DNA of 6,631 nucleotides, from contig NJEF01000056.1 in the NCBI GenBank assembly GCA_002255065.1, positions 1 through 6,631 on the forward strand. The letters are read 5' to 3'. The notes under the pieces were generated by a model. That model ran no database searches and was not told where the DNA came from. It worked only from the letters and a program-made list of their open reading frames with translations. The position numbers were made by a program, and so were the translations under genes. Source of the stretch: Desulfurococcales archaeon ex4484_204 (lineage in GTDB: Archaea; Thermoproteota; Thermoprotei_A; Sulfolobales; NBVN01). Positions 1 through 6,039 of this stretch are shown piece by piece; the stretch's first letter is position 1; every line of letters begins with the position of its first letter.

Positions 1-1283
1 TAACGGGTAAGGTTAAGAGGGGTATCGGGACGATCCGTCAAGACCTCAACATATCTATTCGGGGCGGTGAGAAGATCGAGGTTAAGGGTGTGAGTAAGCT
101 CGAGATTATTCCTAAGGTAGTAGAGTACGAGGTTATTAGGCAGTTAAAGCTCCTTGAAATAAGGAGCGAGTTGTTAAGAAGGGGTATTAAGGCTAGCGAT
201 ATGACTAACTCCATAGCTGATGTTACCGAGGTGGTTAAAGATACTAAATCAAGACTTATTAGTAAGTCCTTAAGGAGAGGGCTTAGAGTTTACGTACTAC
301 CCCTTAGAGGCTTTAAGGGTGTTCTTAAGATAGAGGTTCAGCCTGGTAGGAGGTTTGGCACGGAGTTAGCCGATTACGCAAGAGCTTGGGGAGGTGTTGG
401 TGGGTTGATACATAGCGATGAACTACCAGGTTACGGCATAAGCAGTGATGAGGTTGAGAAGATTTACGAGGTCCTAGGGCTAAGTAGGGATAGGGATGCG
501 TTCGTAATGGTTTTAGCGGATAAGGAGAGGGCTAAAAGGGCGCTAAGTGCTGTAGCTGAGAGAGCTAGATATGCTTTAATAGGGATACCTAAGGAGACTA
601 GGGGTGCTAACCCCGACGGTACTACCAGGTACCTCAGGCCTCAGCCTGGAGCAGCTAGGATGTACCCCGAAACAGACGTTCCGCCAGTACGTATTACAGC
701 AGAGGTTCTAAATGAGGCGTTAAAATACGTCCCGAAGAGCCCTGAGGAATTATTAAGGGAATTAACTAGCCAACATGGCCTTAGCAATGAATTAGCAGGC
801 GAGCTTATCAGGGACCCCAGCATAGGTACGTACCTCGACCTCGTAAAGGAGCTTGGAGACGTGGTCCAGCCGAGGGTGATAGCTACTACCCTTATGATAC
901 ACATTAAGGGACTTAAGGCCGATGGTGTTAACGTCGATTTAATAGGTACTGACGATATTAAGGAGGTGCTTAGATTCGTTGGGGAGGGTATTGTAGCTAA
1001 GGAAGCTATCCCCGAGATCCTTAAAGAAGTCGTAGCATATAGGGAGAGAGGCGTTAACGTAGGGGTTAACGAAGTGGTAAAGAAGTATTCAAGGATATCA
1101 ATTAGCGAGTTAAGAGACATCATCAGGATGGTTATTAGTGAGAACAGAGACGTAGTGTTAAGTAGGGGTAGTAGGGCGTTTAAGTTAATTATGGGGAGGG
1201 TTATGGCTACTGTTAGAGGGAGGGTTGATGGAGGCCTCGTTGCTAAGATAGTTAGGGAGGAGCTGGATAAGGTGTTGAAGTGA
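1..1283 (+). CDS. gatE: Glu-tRNA(Gln) amidotransferase subunit E, C-terminal part (partial at left edge)
   Basis: GatE is the tRNA-binding subunit of the archaeal GatDE complex, which activates Glu on mis-charged tRNA(Gln) and amidates it with ammonia released by GatD. The frame is open from base 3, so the GTG at 90 is internal: the residues before it (GTIRQDLNISI, then GGEKIEVKGV) are typical of the GatB/GatE cradle. 426 residues are visible; GatE is usually about 600-640, so roughly 200 N-terminal residues lie outside the window. Seen in order: the end of the first cradle segment, a GAD-type insertion (about 345-585, starting GRRFGTELADYARAWGG), the cradle signature RPQPGAARMYPETDVPP (about 636-686), a helical domain, and a GatB/YqeY-like tail (about 840-1280) with GRVMATVRGRVDGGLV near the end. 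The GAD insertion separates GatE from GatB. The stop overlaps a possible GTG of the next gene. No break or missing motif is seen. Identity is highly secure. Confidence 0.96.
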   Translation, partial: TGKVKRGIGTIRQDLNISIRGGEKIEVKGVSKLEIIPKVVEYEVIRQLKLLEIRSELLRRGIKASDMTNSIADVTEVVKDTKSRLISKSLRRGLRVYVLPLRGFKGVLKIEVQPGRRFGTELADYARAWGGVGGLIHSDELPGYGISSDEVEKIYEVLGLSRDRDAFVMVLADKERAKRALSAVAERARYALIGIPKETRGANPDGTTRYLRPQPGAARMYPETDVPPVRITAEVLNEALKYVPKSPEELLRELTSQHGLSNELAGELIRDPSIGTYLDLVKELGDVVQPRVIATTLMIHIKGLKADGVNVDLIGTDDIKEVLRFVGEGIVAKEAIPEILKEVVAYRERGVNVGVNEVVKKYSRISISELRDIIRMVISENRDVVLSRGSRAFKLIMGRVMATVRGRVDGGLVAKIVREELDKVLK

Positions 1284-1342
1284 TTCACTATGGAAAGTCC
1301 CTCAAATTAAGAAGCTATCGCTGCGCGTTTAAAGTGGTTTGC

Positions 1343-2137
1343 ATGGCTCTAAAACACACATTCAAAATCCTAACTCGGGCTCCTGCAAACGTGATTACCA
1401 CGGTAATAAGTAATATAGGGTTCTTCATACCTTTATGGGCGTCTTACGAGGATCTACTACTTAAAAGCGAGAGGGAGGGTATAGTAAGGATTAGGTTAGG
1501 TGAGTTTAGCTTCTCATTAAGTACTAAAGTAAACCTCACTAAGAGGGGTAATGAAGACGTGATAGTTTTAGAAGGTAGGAACGGAATTCATCTATCAATA
1601 ACCTTCATGGTCAGGCAGAAGAAGGATTGTTCTGAAGTGAATTGTGAGGTGCTGGTAAGAGCCGGCTTCTTCAGGGAGATTAAATTATCAAGGTACTTTA
1701 AGGAATTCGTAAATAGCTTAAAAGGTTCACTGTTTGAGTTTCTAAGAACGATAAGCGAAGGTAAAGGTTTTAGGTTCGAAGGCAAAGAGTTGGGACAGGA
1801 GTTTCTTAATCCAAGGTTATTAGAAGATAATATCGTACTTAGCTCAATATTAACGAGATCTCGCCTTAAAGAATCCTTTAACCTATCTTTCAACGGCTTT
1901 AAGATATTGAATATGCTAGAGCAACTAGGGGCTAGGTACAGAGAAGGTGTTAAATACTTGAGCATAAAGAGCATGGTAAACATAAAAGTATTGCTAGTGA
2001 ATGGCAAGATCAAAGGGTTTAGAATAGACTCCGGAAATTCCGCACTCAACGGTAGGGAGGCTCTGGCGTACGTAATGAACCTAGGAGAAGTTAAGGGCAG
2101 GTGCTACGTGTTTGATGTCCCTAAGAGCGTGGTTTAG
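1343..2137 (+). CDS. Uncharacterised protein: START/SRPBCC-like N-terminal half plus separate C-terminal domain
   Basis: This gene is not recognised as a named family. From ATG 1343 the protein has 264 residues. Residues 1-137 read like a START/SRPBCC lipid- or ligand-binding fold: an opening strand ending in an APANV motif (residues 13-17), a short helical stretch with W32, a run of alternating strands (about 45-108), then a long C-terminal helix (about 114-137). Residues 160-260 are a second region ending in strands, with LLVNGKIKGF, then NGREALAYVMNLGEVKGRCYVFDV; the pattern loosely recalls DUF4388/PATAN-like modules. No signal peptide or membrane segment is evident, so it is probably cytosolic. 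The frame is open back to GTG 1280, which overlaps the gatE stop (GTGA) and would add 21 residues; ATG 1343 is preferred because START-like domains begin right at this kind of strand. It lies directly behind gatE and is probably co-transcribed with it. It looks AT-richer than gatE. Two Cys (96, 101) sit close together. Confidence 0.8.
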   Translation: MALKHTFKILTRAPANVITTVISNIGFFIPLWASYEDLLLKSEREGIVRIRLGEFSFSLSTKVNLTKRGNEDVIVLEGRNGIHLSITFMVRQKKDCSEVNCEVLVRAGFFREIKLSRYFKEFVNSLKGSLFEFLRTISEGKGFRFEGKELGQEFLNPRLLEDNIVLSSILTRSRLKESFNLSFNGFKILNMLEQLGARYREGVKYLSIKSMVNIKVLLVNGKIKGFRIDSGNSALNGREALAYVMNLGEVKGRCYVFDVPKSVV

Positions 2138-2144
2138 AGCTCTA
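2135..2144. repeat. 10-bp perfect palindrome spanning two convergent stop codons
   Basis: TAGAGCTCTA contains the TAG stop of the START-like gene at its left end and, on the other strand, the TAG stop of the creatininase-family gene at its right end. Only 4 bases separate the two coding regions, so each transcript must end inside, or run antisense into, the neighbouring gene. No T-run typical of an archaeal terminator is visible at the junction. The symmetry may be chance. Confidence 0.5.
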
Positions 2145-2933
2145 CGTATTATAGCTCTTAACGAGGTATTTTATGAATTCTATTAACCTAGATACGGCGC
2201 TTTTTAGCAATAGCTCCCCTCTACTACGAGATGCATGATCGGGTCTTCCAAACGCTCCAGGACCGTGCTTACTTGCGGACTCCTTAGTGAAGACATGCAC
2301 CTTAGGCCTCACCGTCAAGTCAAGGCTGTGCCAGAAGTTGTTATACAGTCTAAAAGGTTTTTCGGGGGATGAGGGCTTACCCTCTAAAGAAATGTTTAAT
2401 GCTAATGCTAGGCTTGTTTCAATCTCATCAGCGTGAAAGAACTTCGTTTTAAATAATTTGTTTATGACATCACCTATTAAGTCCCACAACGTTATTACCG
2501 CTATAACCCCTCCTACTTCCTCAGCTACATCCCTCGCAGCTAGCCTTAATGCATCCGAGTTCCCGTAATGCCCATTAACTATGACTACGTATTTCACCCC
2601 CCCTCTTACGACAGCCCTTAACACGTCGCCCACATACTTCGCGAAGGCTTCGGTGCCTACGGATATTGTGCCCTCGTAAGCAGCCCACATGCTGCTTAGT
2701 CCATACGTTACAGGCGGGAGTTTTAACACCTTGAGATCGCTTAAGTCCTCCCCTGCATCTTTCGCTCTCTCAGCTGTTAGGGAGCATATACTATCAGCTA
2801 AAATATAGTCGGTTCCTAGAGGTAGGTGAGGCCCGTGCTGCTCAACGCTACCTACGGGTAAGAGAGCTACTACCTTATACCTGTTAATAAGGTTTCTAAA
2901 ATGCGTCCATGAAATCCTATCCCATGAAGTCAT
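2142..2933 (-). CDS. Creatininase-family metal-dependent amidohydrolase (ArfB-like candidate)
   Basis: A 263-residue protein of the usual length for the creatininase family, whose members hydrolyse C-N amide bonds with two metal ions in the cytosol. The N-terminal signature LLPVGSVEQHGPHLPLGTD (24-42) supplies likely metal ligands E31, H33 and D42. NGHYGN (120-125) supplies H122, and HADEIETS (167-174) carries further conserved acidic and His residues. G124 stands where creatininase proper has a Glu (NGHYEN), so the second Glu ligand probably comes from the HADEIET segment. That makes true creatinine hydrolysis unlikely. In archaea the best-known relative is ArfB, the formamide deformylase of riboflavin and F420 synthesis; this is a candidate role, not shown here. 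The start ATG shares ATGA with the glyA stop, and a GGTG lies 11 bases upstream, pointing to translational coupling with glyA. Family assignment is secure, substrate is not. Confidence 0.92.
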   Translation of the reverse strand: MTSWDRISWTHFRNLINRYKVVALLPVGSVEQHGPHLPLGTDYILADSICSLTAERAKDAGEDLSDLKVLKLPPVTYGLSSMWAAYEGTISVGTEAFAKYVGDVLRAVVRGGVKYVVIVNGHYGNSDALRLAARDVAEEVGGVIAVITLWDLIGDVINKLFKTKFFHADEIETSLALALNISLEGKPSSPEKPFRLYNNFWHSLDLTVRPKVHVFTKESASKHGPGAFGRPDHASRSRGELLLKSAVSRLIEFIKYLVKSYNT

Positions 2934-4228
2934 AGCAGCATCGGCACCTTCAGCGGACTTTCCTTAACACCCTTAGGTATAGGGAACGCGTACTTAACAT
3001 CGATGAAGTTCTTTCTAAGCTCCACCACTCTTTCCTTAACTTCGTGAGGCTCCCTACCATTAATTATGAGCATCCTCATAAGCCTAGCTACCTCCTTAAA
3101 ATCGCCTTCCTTCATCCCGAATCTTGTCATCTCCTGAACTCCCAACCTGATCCCGCTGGGGTCTTTAATGGCTTCAGGGGGGTCCCAGGGGAGTAGGTTC
3201 TTGTTAACTATTATGTTAGCCTCTTCGAGCTTTTTAGCAACCTTAGCACCCCCTCCTAAATCTCTGACATCAATAACTATTGTGTGGGACTTCGTGAAAC
3301 CTAGGTTTTCTGCGAGTACTTTAAACCCCTCGCTAGCGAGGGCTTCAGCAAAGGCTCTAGCATTCCTGACTATCTGACCTGCATACTGCTTACCAAAGTA
3401 CTTCATCTCTATAGCGGTAACTGCAAGCGCTGGCAGTCTATGGAGGTGGTGATTACTGACAAACCATGGGAATATTGTCTTAGATATACGCTTATACAAC
3501 TTTTCATTATCTAAGAATATTAACCCTCCCTGCGGTCCAGGGAATGTTTTATGGGTTGATGAAGTAGCTACATCAGCTCCTTCATGGATAGGGTTAGGCC
3601 ATGCCTCACCAGCTATAAGGCCTAGTACGTGAGCTACGTCGTGGATCACCCTGGCATTAACTTCATGGGCAGCATCGGATATCTCCTTGGTTGGATGAGG
3701 GAAGAGATAGACGCTGGCACCTAGGGTAACGAACTTAGGCTCTACCTCCCTAATTAACTTAACAGCTCTATCGACATCTATGTTCCACGTATCGAGGTCG
3801 AAGGGTAGCTCTATGTGCTCTATTCCCAGAGCGCCAAGCGTTCCGAACTTCGTGTGGGAAACGTGAGCGCCTGCCTGAACCGGTGCTATTAAAGCTTTAT
3901 CCCCGGGCCCTGCAAGGTTTTTAAATACAGCTGCGTTAGCTATGGTCCCGCTTATAGCTCTAGGCTCAACAAACCTCACCTTCAGTAGCTCGGACATTAA
4001 CTCCATGACCAGCAGCTCTATCTCATCCGTGTATATGTTACCTTGATAGTACCTCTTCCTAGGTTTGCCCTCAGCATACCTATGCATCATGTCCGTAAAG
4101 TACGCAGCCTCAGCAAGTGGTGACATGACGTTCTCAGAAGCTATTAAGTTTATACACTCAAACCTCCTCCACTTATTATGCTTCCTCGTTATCTCAATAG
4201 CCCTCATAAGCTCCTGGGGTAAGGACAT
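2930..4228 (-). CDS. glyA: Serine hydroxymethyltransferase (crenarchaeal type)
   Basis: A PLP enzyme that interconverts serine and glycine, passing the one-carbon unit to a tetrahydropterin carrier (in Crenarchaeota a modified folate or methanopterin-like compound). The protein has 432 residues, a full length for the family. Visible landmarks are INLIASENVMSP (26-37) with E32, RYAEGKPRKRYYQG (50-63), SGTIANAA (93-100) for phosphate binding, D197 and H200 in DVAHVLGL around the PLP ring, the Schiff-base lysine K227 in STHKTFPGPQGG, the SNHHLHRLPA segment (258-267), and R361 in GIRLGVQEMTR for the substrate carboxylate. All key residues are present. ATG 4228 is preceded by GGTGGT three bases away and by a TATA element at 4261-4268. 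The gene leads a two-gene operon, its TGA overlapping the creatininase-family start. Very secure. Confidence 0.97.
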   Translation of the reverse strand: MSLPQELMRAIEITRKHNKWRRFECINLIASENVMSPLAEAAYFTDMMHRYAEGKPRKRYYQGNIYTDEIELLVMELMSELLKVRFVEPRAISGTIANAAVFKNLAGPGDKALIAPVQAGAHVSHTKFGTLGALGIEHIELPFDLDTWNIDVDRAVKLIREVEPKFVTLGASVYLFPHPTKEISDAAHEVNARVIHDVAHVLGLIAGEAWPNPIHEGADVATSSTHKTFPGPQGGLIFLDNEKLYKRISKTIFPWFVSNHHLHRLPALAVTAIEMKYFGKQYAGQIVRNARAFAEALASEGFKVLAENLGFTKSHTIVIDVRDLGGGAKVAKKLEEANIIVNKNLLPWDPPEAIKDPSGIRLGVQEMTRFGMKEGDFKEVARLMRMLIINGREPHEVKERVVELRKNFIDVKYAFPIPKGVKESPLKVPMLL

Positions 4229-4231
4229 GCG

Positions 4232-4237
4232 ACCACC
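4232..4237 (-). promoter_or_regulatory. Ribosome binding site of glyA
   Basis: On the minus strand GGTGGT lies three bases before ATG 4228 and matches the archaeal anti-Shine-Dalgarno core. With the TATA element at 4261-4268 it implies a leader of about ten bases that is almost entirely ribosome binding site. It supports the chosen glyA start. Confidence 0.65.
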
Positions 4238-4260
4238 AAAAACTTTAGTAGTTAATAGTG

Positions 4261-4268
4261 TTTAAAAA
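4261..4268 (-). promoter_or_regulatory. TATA box of glyA operon
   Basis: On the minus strand TTTTTAAA is centred about 36 bases before the glyA ATG. With normal archaeal spacing the transcript would start near 4238, just ahead of the GGTGGT. No purine-rich BRE is obvious. The same T5 run lies about 50 bases beyond the stop of the coiled-coil gene and could also help end that transcript. The rest of the spacer up to 4319 holds only a weak inverted repeat, CGGGCACCCG (4277-4286), whose loop is too short for a stable full hairpin. Confidence 0.6.
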
Positions 4269-4319
4269 TGCGTTATCGGGCACCCGTTTTGAAGGTGGAC
4301 GGAGATTATGTTTAGAGCG

Positions 4320-4733
4320 CTACATTTTTAATAGTATGATTCTCGGTAAGCTCTCAACGTATATAACTACGACCTTAACCTCGATATCCGAGGCCCCTAA
4401 GACCTCAAGATCTTTCCTAATAGCCTGTAGGTACGTCACCCTATTATTAATGCTTTCAACCGCCTGCTCCAGCGAGCTTACCTCCTGTTCAGGTGTTGGG
4501 TTAAGTATCAGCCTTGTATTCTTAAAGTCTATGACGTTAGGAAGTGTTGAGGGGAGCTCTCTACCCAGCTTCGAGAGCAGCTCGCGTATCTTCCTCTCCT
4601 GCTCAGCTCTAATCCTTACCTCCTCTAACTTTCTAAGTAGCTCGCCTAACCCCTTTCTTAGTTCATTAATCTCATCGTCGATGCTCTTAATGAACTCCTT
4701 TAATGAACTAAACTCCCTCAGAGCTATAACCAT
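4320..4733 (-). CDS. Uncharacterised coiled-coil protein
   Basis: A 137-residue charged protein not assigned to a named family. Residues 8-60 are a long heptad-like helix rich in Leu, Glu, Lys and Arg. Residues 64-80 look like a short beta hairpin followed by a Pro-containing turn (PTPEQE), residues 81-112 are a second amphipathic helix, and 117-135 a hydrophobic strand-like tail (VKVVVIYVESL). The helix-strand-helix order loosely recalls prefoldin-like hairpins, but no family signature is visible. No signal or membrane segment is seen. ATG 4733 is backed by GGTGA four bases upstream and a TATA element about 34 bases upstream. Strong acid/base patterning on this strand makes it the real gene; the overlapping frame on the other strand is Ser/Leu-rich, as antisense shadows are. 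It sits 91 bases before glyA, which has its own promoter, so co-regulation is only possible. Function unknown. Confidence 0.78.
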   Translation of the reverse strand: MVIALREFSSLKEFIKSIDDEINELRKGLGELLRKLEEVRIRAEQERKIRELLSKLGRELPSTLPNVIDFKNTRLILNPTPEQEVSSLEQAVESINNRVTYLQAIRKDLEVLGASDIEVKVVVIYVESLPRIILLKM

Positions 4734-4737
4734 TGGC

Positions 4738-4742
4738 TCACC
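4738..4742 (-). promoter_or_regulatory. Ribosome binding site of coiled-coil gene
   Basis: On the minus strand GGTGA sits four bases before ATG 4733, a good match to the anti-Shine-Dalgarno core. It supports both this start and the leftward reading of the region. Confidence 0.55.
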
Positions 4743-4762
4743 AATTTAAGTATTCTGGAATG

Positions 4763-4771
4763 TATTTAAAA
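4763..4771. promoter_or_regulatory. TATA element, possibly bidirectional (coiled-coil gene / TatD-like gene)
   Basis: TATTTAAAA on the plus strand reads TTTTAAATA on the minus strand. Its centre is 34 bases from the leftward ATG 4733 and 33 bases from the rightward ATG of the short upstream ORF at 4800, so one element could place transcript starts correctly for both directions. A second AT-rich match (ACTTAAAG, 4771-4778) lies beside it and could serve the rightward side. Inferred from position and composition only. Confidence 0.5.
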
Positions 4772-4789
4772 CTTAAAGACTATTAGACC

Positions 4790-4796
4790 GGCGGTG
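4790..4796 (+). promoter_or_regulatory. Ribosome binding site of the short upstream ORF
   Basis: GGCGGTG precedes ATG 4800 with a three-base spacer, the same short spacing seen at glyA. It would lie at the very 5' end of a transcript begun from the TATA element at 4763-4771. Confidence 0.4.
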
Positions 4797-4799
4797 CCC

Positions 4800-4835
4800 A
4801 TGATGATAGAGCTATTTAAGGGGGTGGCCAAGTGA
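4800..4835 (+). CDS. Candidate 11-codon upstream ORF (MMIELFKGVAK)
   Basis: ATG 4800 opens an 11-codon frame whose TGA overlaps the GTG start of the TatD-like hydrolase as GTGA. It has its own GGCGGTG site, and its ATG stands at the standard distance from the TATA element. Its codons for residues 7-9 contain the GGGGGTGG that is the ribosome binding site of the hydrolase, so a ribosome translating it would uncover or occupy that site. It may be a leader peptide for translational coupling rather than a functional protein. It could also be chance. Confidence 0.35.
   Translation: MMIELFKGVAK
4820..4827 (+). promoter_or_regulatory. Ribosome binding site of TatD-like hydrolase
   Basis: GGGGGTGG lies four bases before GTG 4832 and decides that start. 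The next in-frame ATG lies deep in the gene, after the essential HxH motif. Confidence 0.6.
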
Positions 4836-5704
4836 TTGGGAAGTTAACAGTATCGGATGCACACGCCCATGCATCAACGATAGGCCTAGGTGCGGCACGT
4901 ATTGCAAGCAAATTTAAGGAGGCTGGTGGATGGTTCATAAGTTTTGTATCGCTCCCACCGCACTACTACGGCTTAACCCACTCCTTTGAGGACATAAGGA
5001 GGTCTATAGATATTCATGTAAGGCAGTGCGGTGAGGCAATGAGAGTGGGAATTAGGGTTGCGTGCATAGCGGGCATTCACCCAGCCGTAATAGATAAGTT
5101 AGTGAGGCTGCTGGGTCCTAGCAAGTATGACTACCTAAGGAGAGGAATCCTCAACATCATAGAGTATTTAGTAGGGCTTAAGGTTAGGGGCTTAATAGAT
5201 GGTTACGGAGAGTTCGGAAGACCTCACTACAAAACGCTGCCTACATCAATAGTCTTCAATGAAATGATCATGATTAAGATGCTTGAGGTGCTTAGAGATT
5301 ATGGAGGCGTCCTCCACCTCCACTTAGAGCAGGGAGGGAACATATCGGTTGACTCAATAAATACGGTATCGCAAATGCTTAAGGCTCCTAAGGCCAAAGT
5401 CATACTTCACCACTCAACCGTGGCTATGGCTATAAGGGCTGATAAGCACCACATGTCTTCAACCATAGTTGGAAGAAAGGATGGGTTAAAAGAGCTGGTC
5501 ATTAATCGGAAGCACAAACCGGAGCTGGTACTTGTTGAAAGCGACTTCATCGACGATCCTAAGAGACCCGGGGCTGTGATGTATCCCTGGGAGATAGCTA
5601 GTGAGGCTACCTCCTTAATTAGCGAATATAGAGAAGCTGAAGAAAGCCTCTACAGGATCATGGTTGACAACGTATCTAAGGTATACGGTGTCGATCCCTA
5701 CTAA
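4832..5704 (+). CDS. TatD-like metal-dependent hydrolase (amidohydrolase superfamily)
   Basis: A 290-residue cytosolic TIM-barrel hydrolase. The metal-site series of the TatD group is complete and in order: DAHAHAS with H11 and H13, GIHP (81-84), GEFG with E127 where bacterial TatD has GEIGLD, HLHLEQ with H162/H164, ILHHST with H193/H194, and D238 in VESDFIDDP. TatD enzymes are metal-dependent nucleases or related phosphoesterases, but this branch departs from the bacterial consensus around E127 (GRPHY follows) and carries an insertion with KHHMSSTIVGRKDG (205-218), so the substrate is uncertain. GTG 4832 is supported by GGGGGTGG upstream and by the motif-bearing first strand immediately after it. 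Its promoter region is shared with the divergent coiled-coil gene. It ends 11 bases from the stop of the convergent winged-helix gene. Superfamily secure, function open. Confidence 0.88.
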   Translation: MIGKLTVSDAHAHASTIGLGAARIASKFKEAGGWFISFVSLPPHYYGLTHSFEDIRRSIDIHVRQCGEAMRVGIRVACIAGIHPAVIDKLVRLLGPSKYDYLRRGILNIIEYLVGLKVRGLIDGYGEFGRPHYKTLPTSIVFNEMIMIKMLEVLRDYGGVLHLHLEQGGNISVDSINTVSQMLKAPKAKVILHHSTVAMAIRADKHHMSSTIVGRKDGLKELVINRKHKPELVLVESDFIDDPKRPGAVMYPWEIASEATSLISEYREAEESLYRIMVDNVSKVYGVDPY

Positions 5705-5715
5705 GAGCAGCTAAC

Positions 5716-5967
5716 TTACCTAACACCTAGTTGCTCTTTACCGAACCTAGTCAATGACACAATTCTTACGTTCTCCCTAGCTGAGGACACCGTAACAAAC
5801 CCCCTTATCTCAAGGAGCATTAGGTACTTCATCATGTCAGAGTATGATATGTCGAATTCACGCCTTAATAGCTCAAATAGCTGGTTATCTTTCATGATAC
5901 CGCCGTTCTCAGCCAGGGCCTCTATTATCCTCGCTATAATACTTGCTGGCGATCTAGGTAAAGACAA
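5716..5967 (-). CDS. Small winged-helix protein, probable DNA-binding regulator
   Basis: An 83-residue protein that consists of a single winged-helix domain: helix 1 at 8-21 (SIIARIIEALAE), helix 2 at 26-36 (KDNQLFELLRR), a recognition helix at about 41-56 (SYSDMMKYLMLLEIRG) and a wing at 57-72 (VTVSSARENVRIVSLT), followed by TRFGKEQLG as in MarR/PadR-like or other small archaeal wHTH proteins. It probably binds DNA as a dimer; target and effector are unknown. The start is TTG 5967: an in-frame stop lies two codons further upstream, and the next Met (25) would remove helix 1. A TATA element lies about 35 bases before the TTG; only weak GGGA/AGGA purine matches stand in for a ribosome binding site. 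Inverted repeats with ACCTA/TAGGT half-sites upstream may be its operators. It is convergent with the TatD-like gene. Confidence 0.8.
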   Translation of the reverse strand: MSLPRSPASIIARIIEALAENGGIMKDNQLFELLRREFDISYSDMMKYLMLLEIRGFVTVSSARENVRIVSLTRFGKEQLGVR

Positions 5968-5998
5968 ATCCTAGTCCCAGTGACACTTACTAATTGAA

Positions 5999-6007
5999 TT
6001 TAATAAA
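5999..6007. promoter_or_regulatory. TATA element of winged-helix gene, possibly bidirectional
   Basis: TTTAATAAA on plus reads TTTATTAAA on minus. Its centre lies about 36 bases from TTG 5967 of the leftward winged-helix gene and 37 from ATG 6040 of the rightward small ORF, both normal archaeal distances for near-leaderless transcripts. The leftward use is the more likely, since that gene is better supported. Confidence 0.5.
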
Positions 6008-6017
6008 GGTTAACATA

Positions 6018-6031
6018 ACCTACCGCTAGGT
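6018..6031. promoter_or_regulatory. Inverted repeat ACCTA-N4-TAGGT, candidate operator
   Basis: Five-base arms ACCTA (6018-6022) and TAGGT (6027-6031) flank CCGC. The repeat lies just beyond the TATA element, where a transcription factor could block or recruit the transcription machinery. The same half-sites make up the palindrome at 6099-6110. The regulator is unproven; the adjacent winged-helix protein is the obvious candidate. Confidence 0.35.
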
Positions 6032-6039
6032 GTTAAATA

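Noticed and set aside
641..1288. Long leftward frame opposite gatE
   Set aside because: It lies wholly antisense to strongly conserved GatE sequence, and its product is low-complexity Ser/Thr/Leu-rich, as expected for an antisense shadow.
1768..1780. GGTTCGAA resembling a tRNA T-loop
   Set aside because: No matching acceptor, D or anticodon stems around it, and it lies inside a coding frame.
1588..2049. Leftward 153-residue frame over the START-like gene
   Set aside because: Ser/Leu/Asn-rich antisense shadow with no plausible domain; the plus frame shows regular strand and helix patterning.
4277..4286. CGGGCACCCG hairpin as a terminator
   Set aside because: The four-base arms leave a two-base loop, which cannot form as drawn; on plus no upstream gene needs it, and on minus the T-run is 8 bases away and doubles as the glyA TATA box.
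4258..4749. Rightward 163-residue frame over the coiled-coil gene
   Set aside because: The product is Ser/Leu-rich without domain pattern, while the opposite strand gives a charged heptad protein with a good ribosome binding site and TATA element.
4800..4860. C/D-box guide RNA suggested by ATGATGA (C box) at 4800
   Set aside because: No CTGA D' or D box stands at a suitable distance downstream, and the C' candidate is poor. The segment is better read as a short ORF and leader.
5830..5860. D'/C'-like pair (CTGA then ATGATGA) on the minus strand inside the winged-helix gene
   Set aside because: No flanking C and D boxes or terminal stem; the bases encode the conserved recognition helix.
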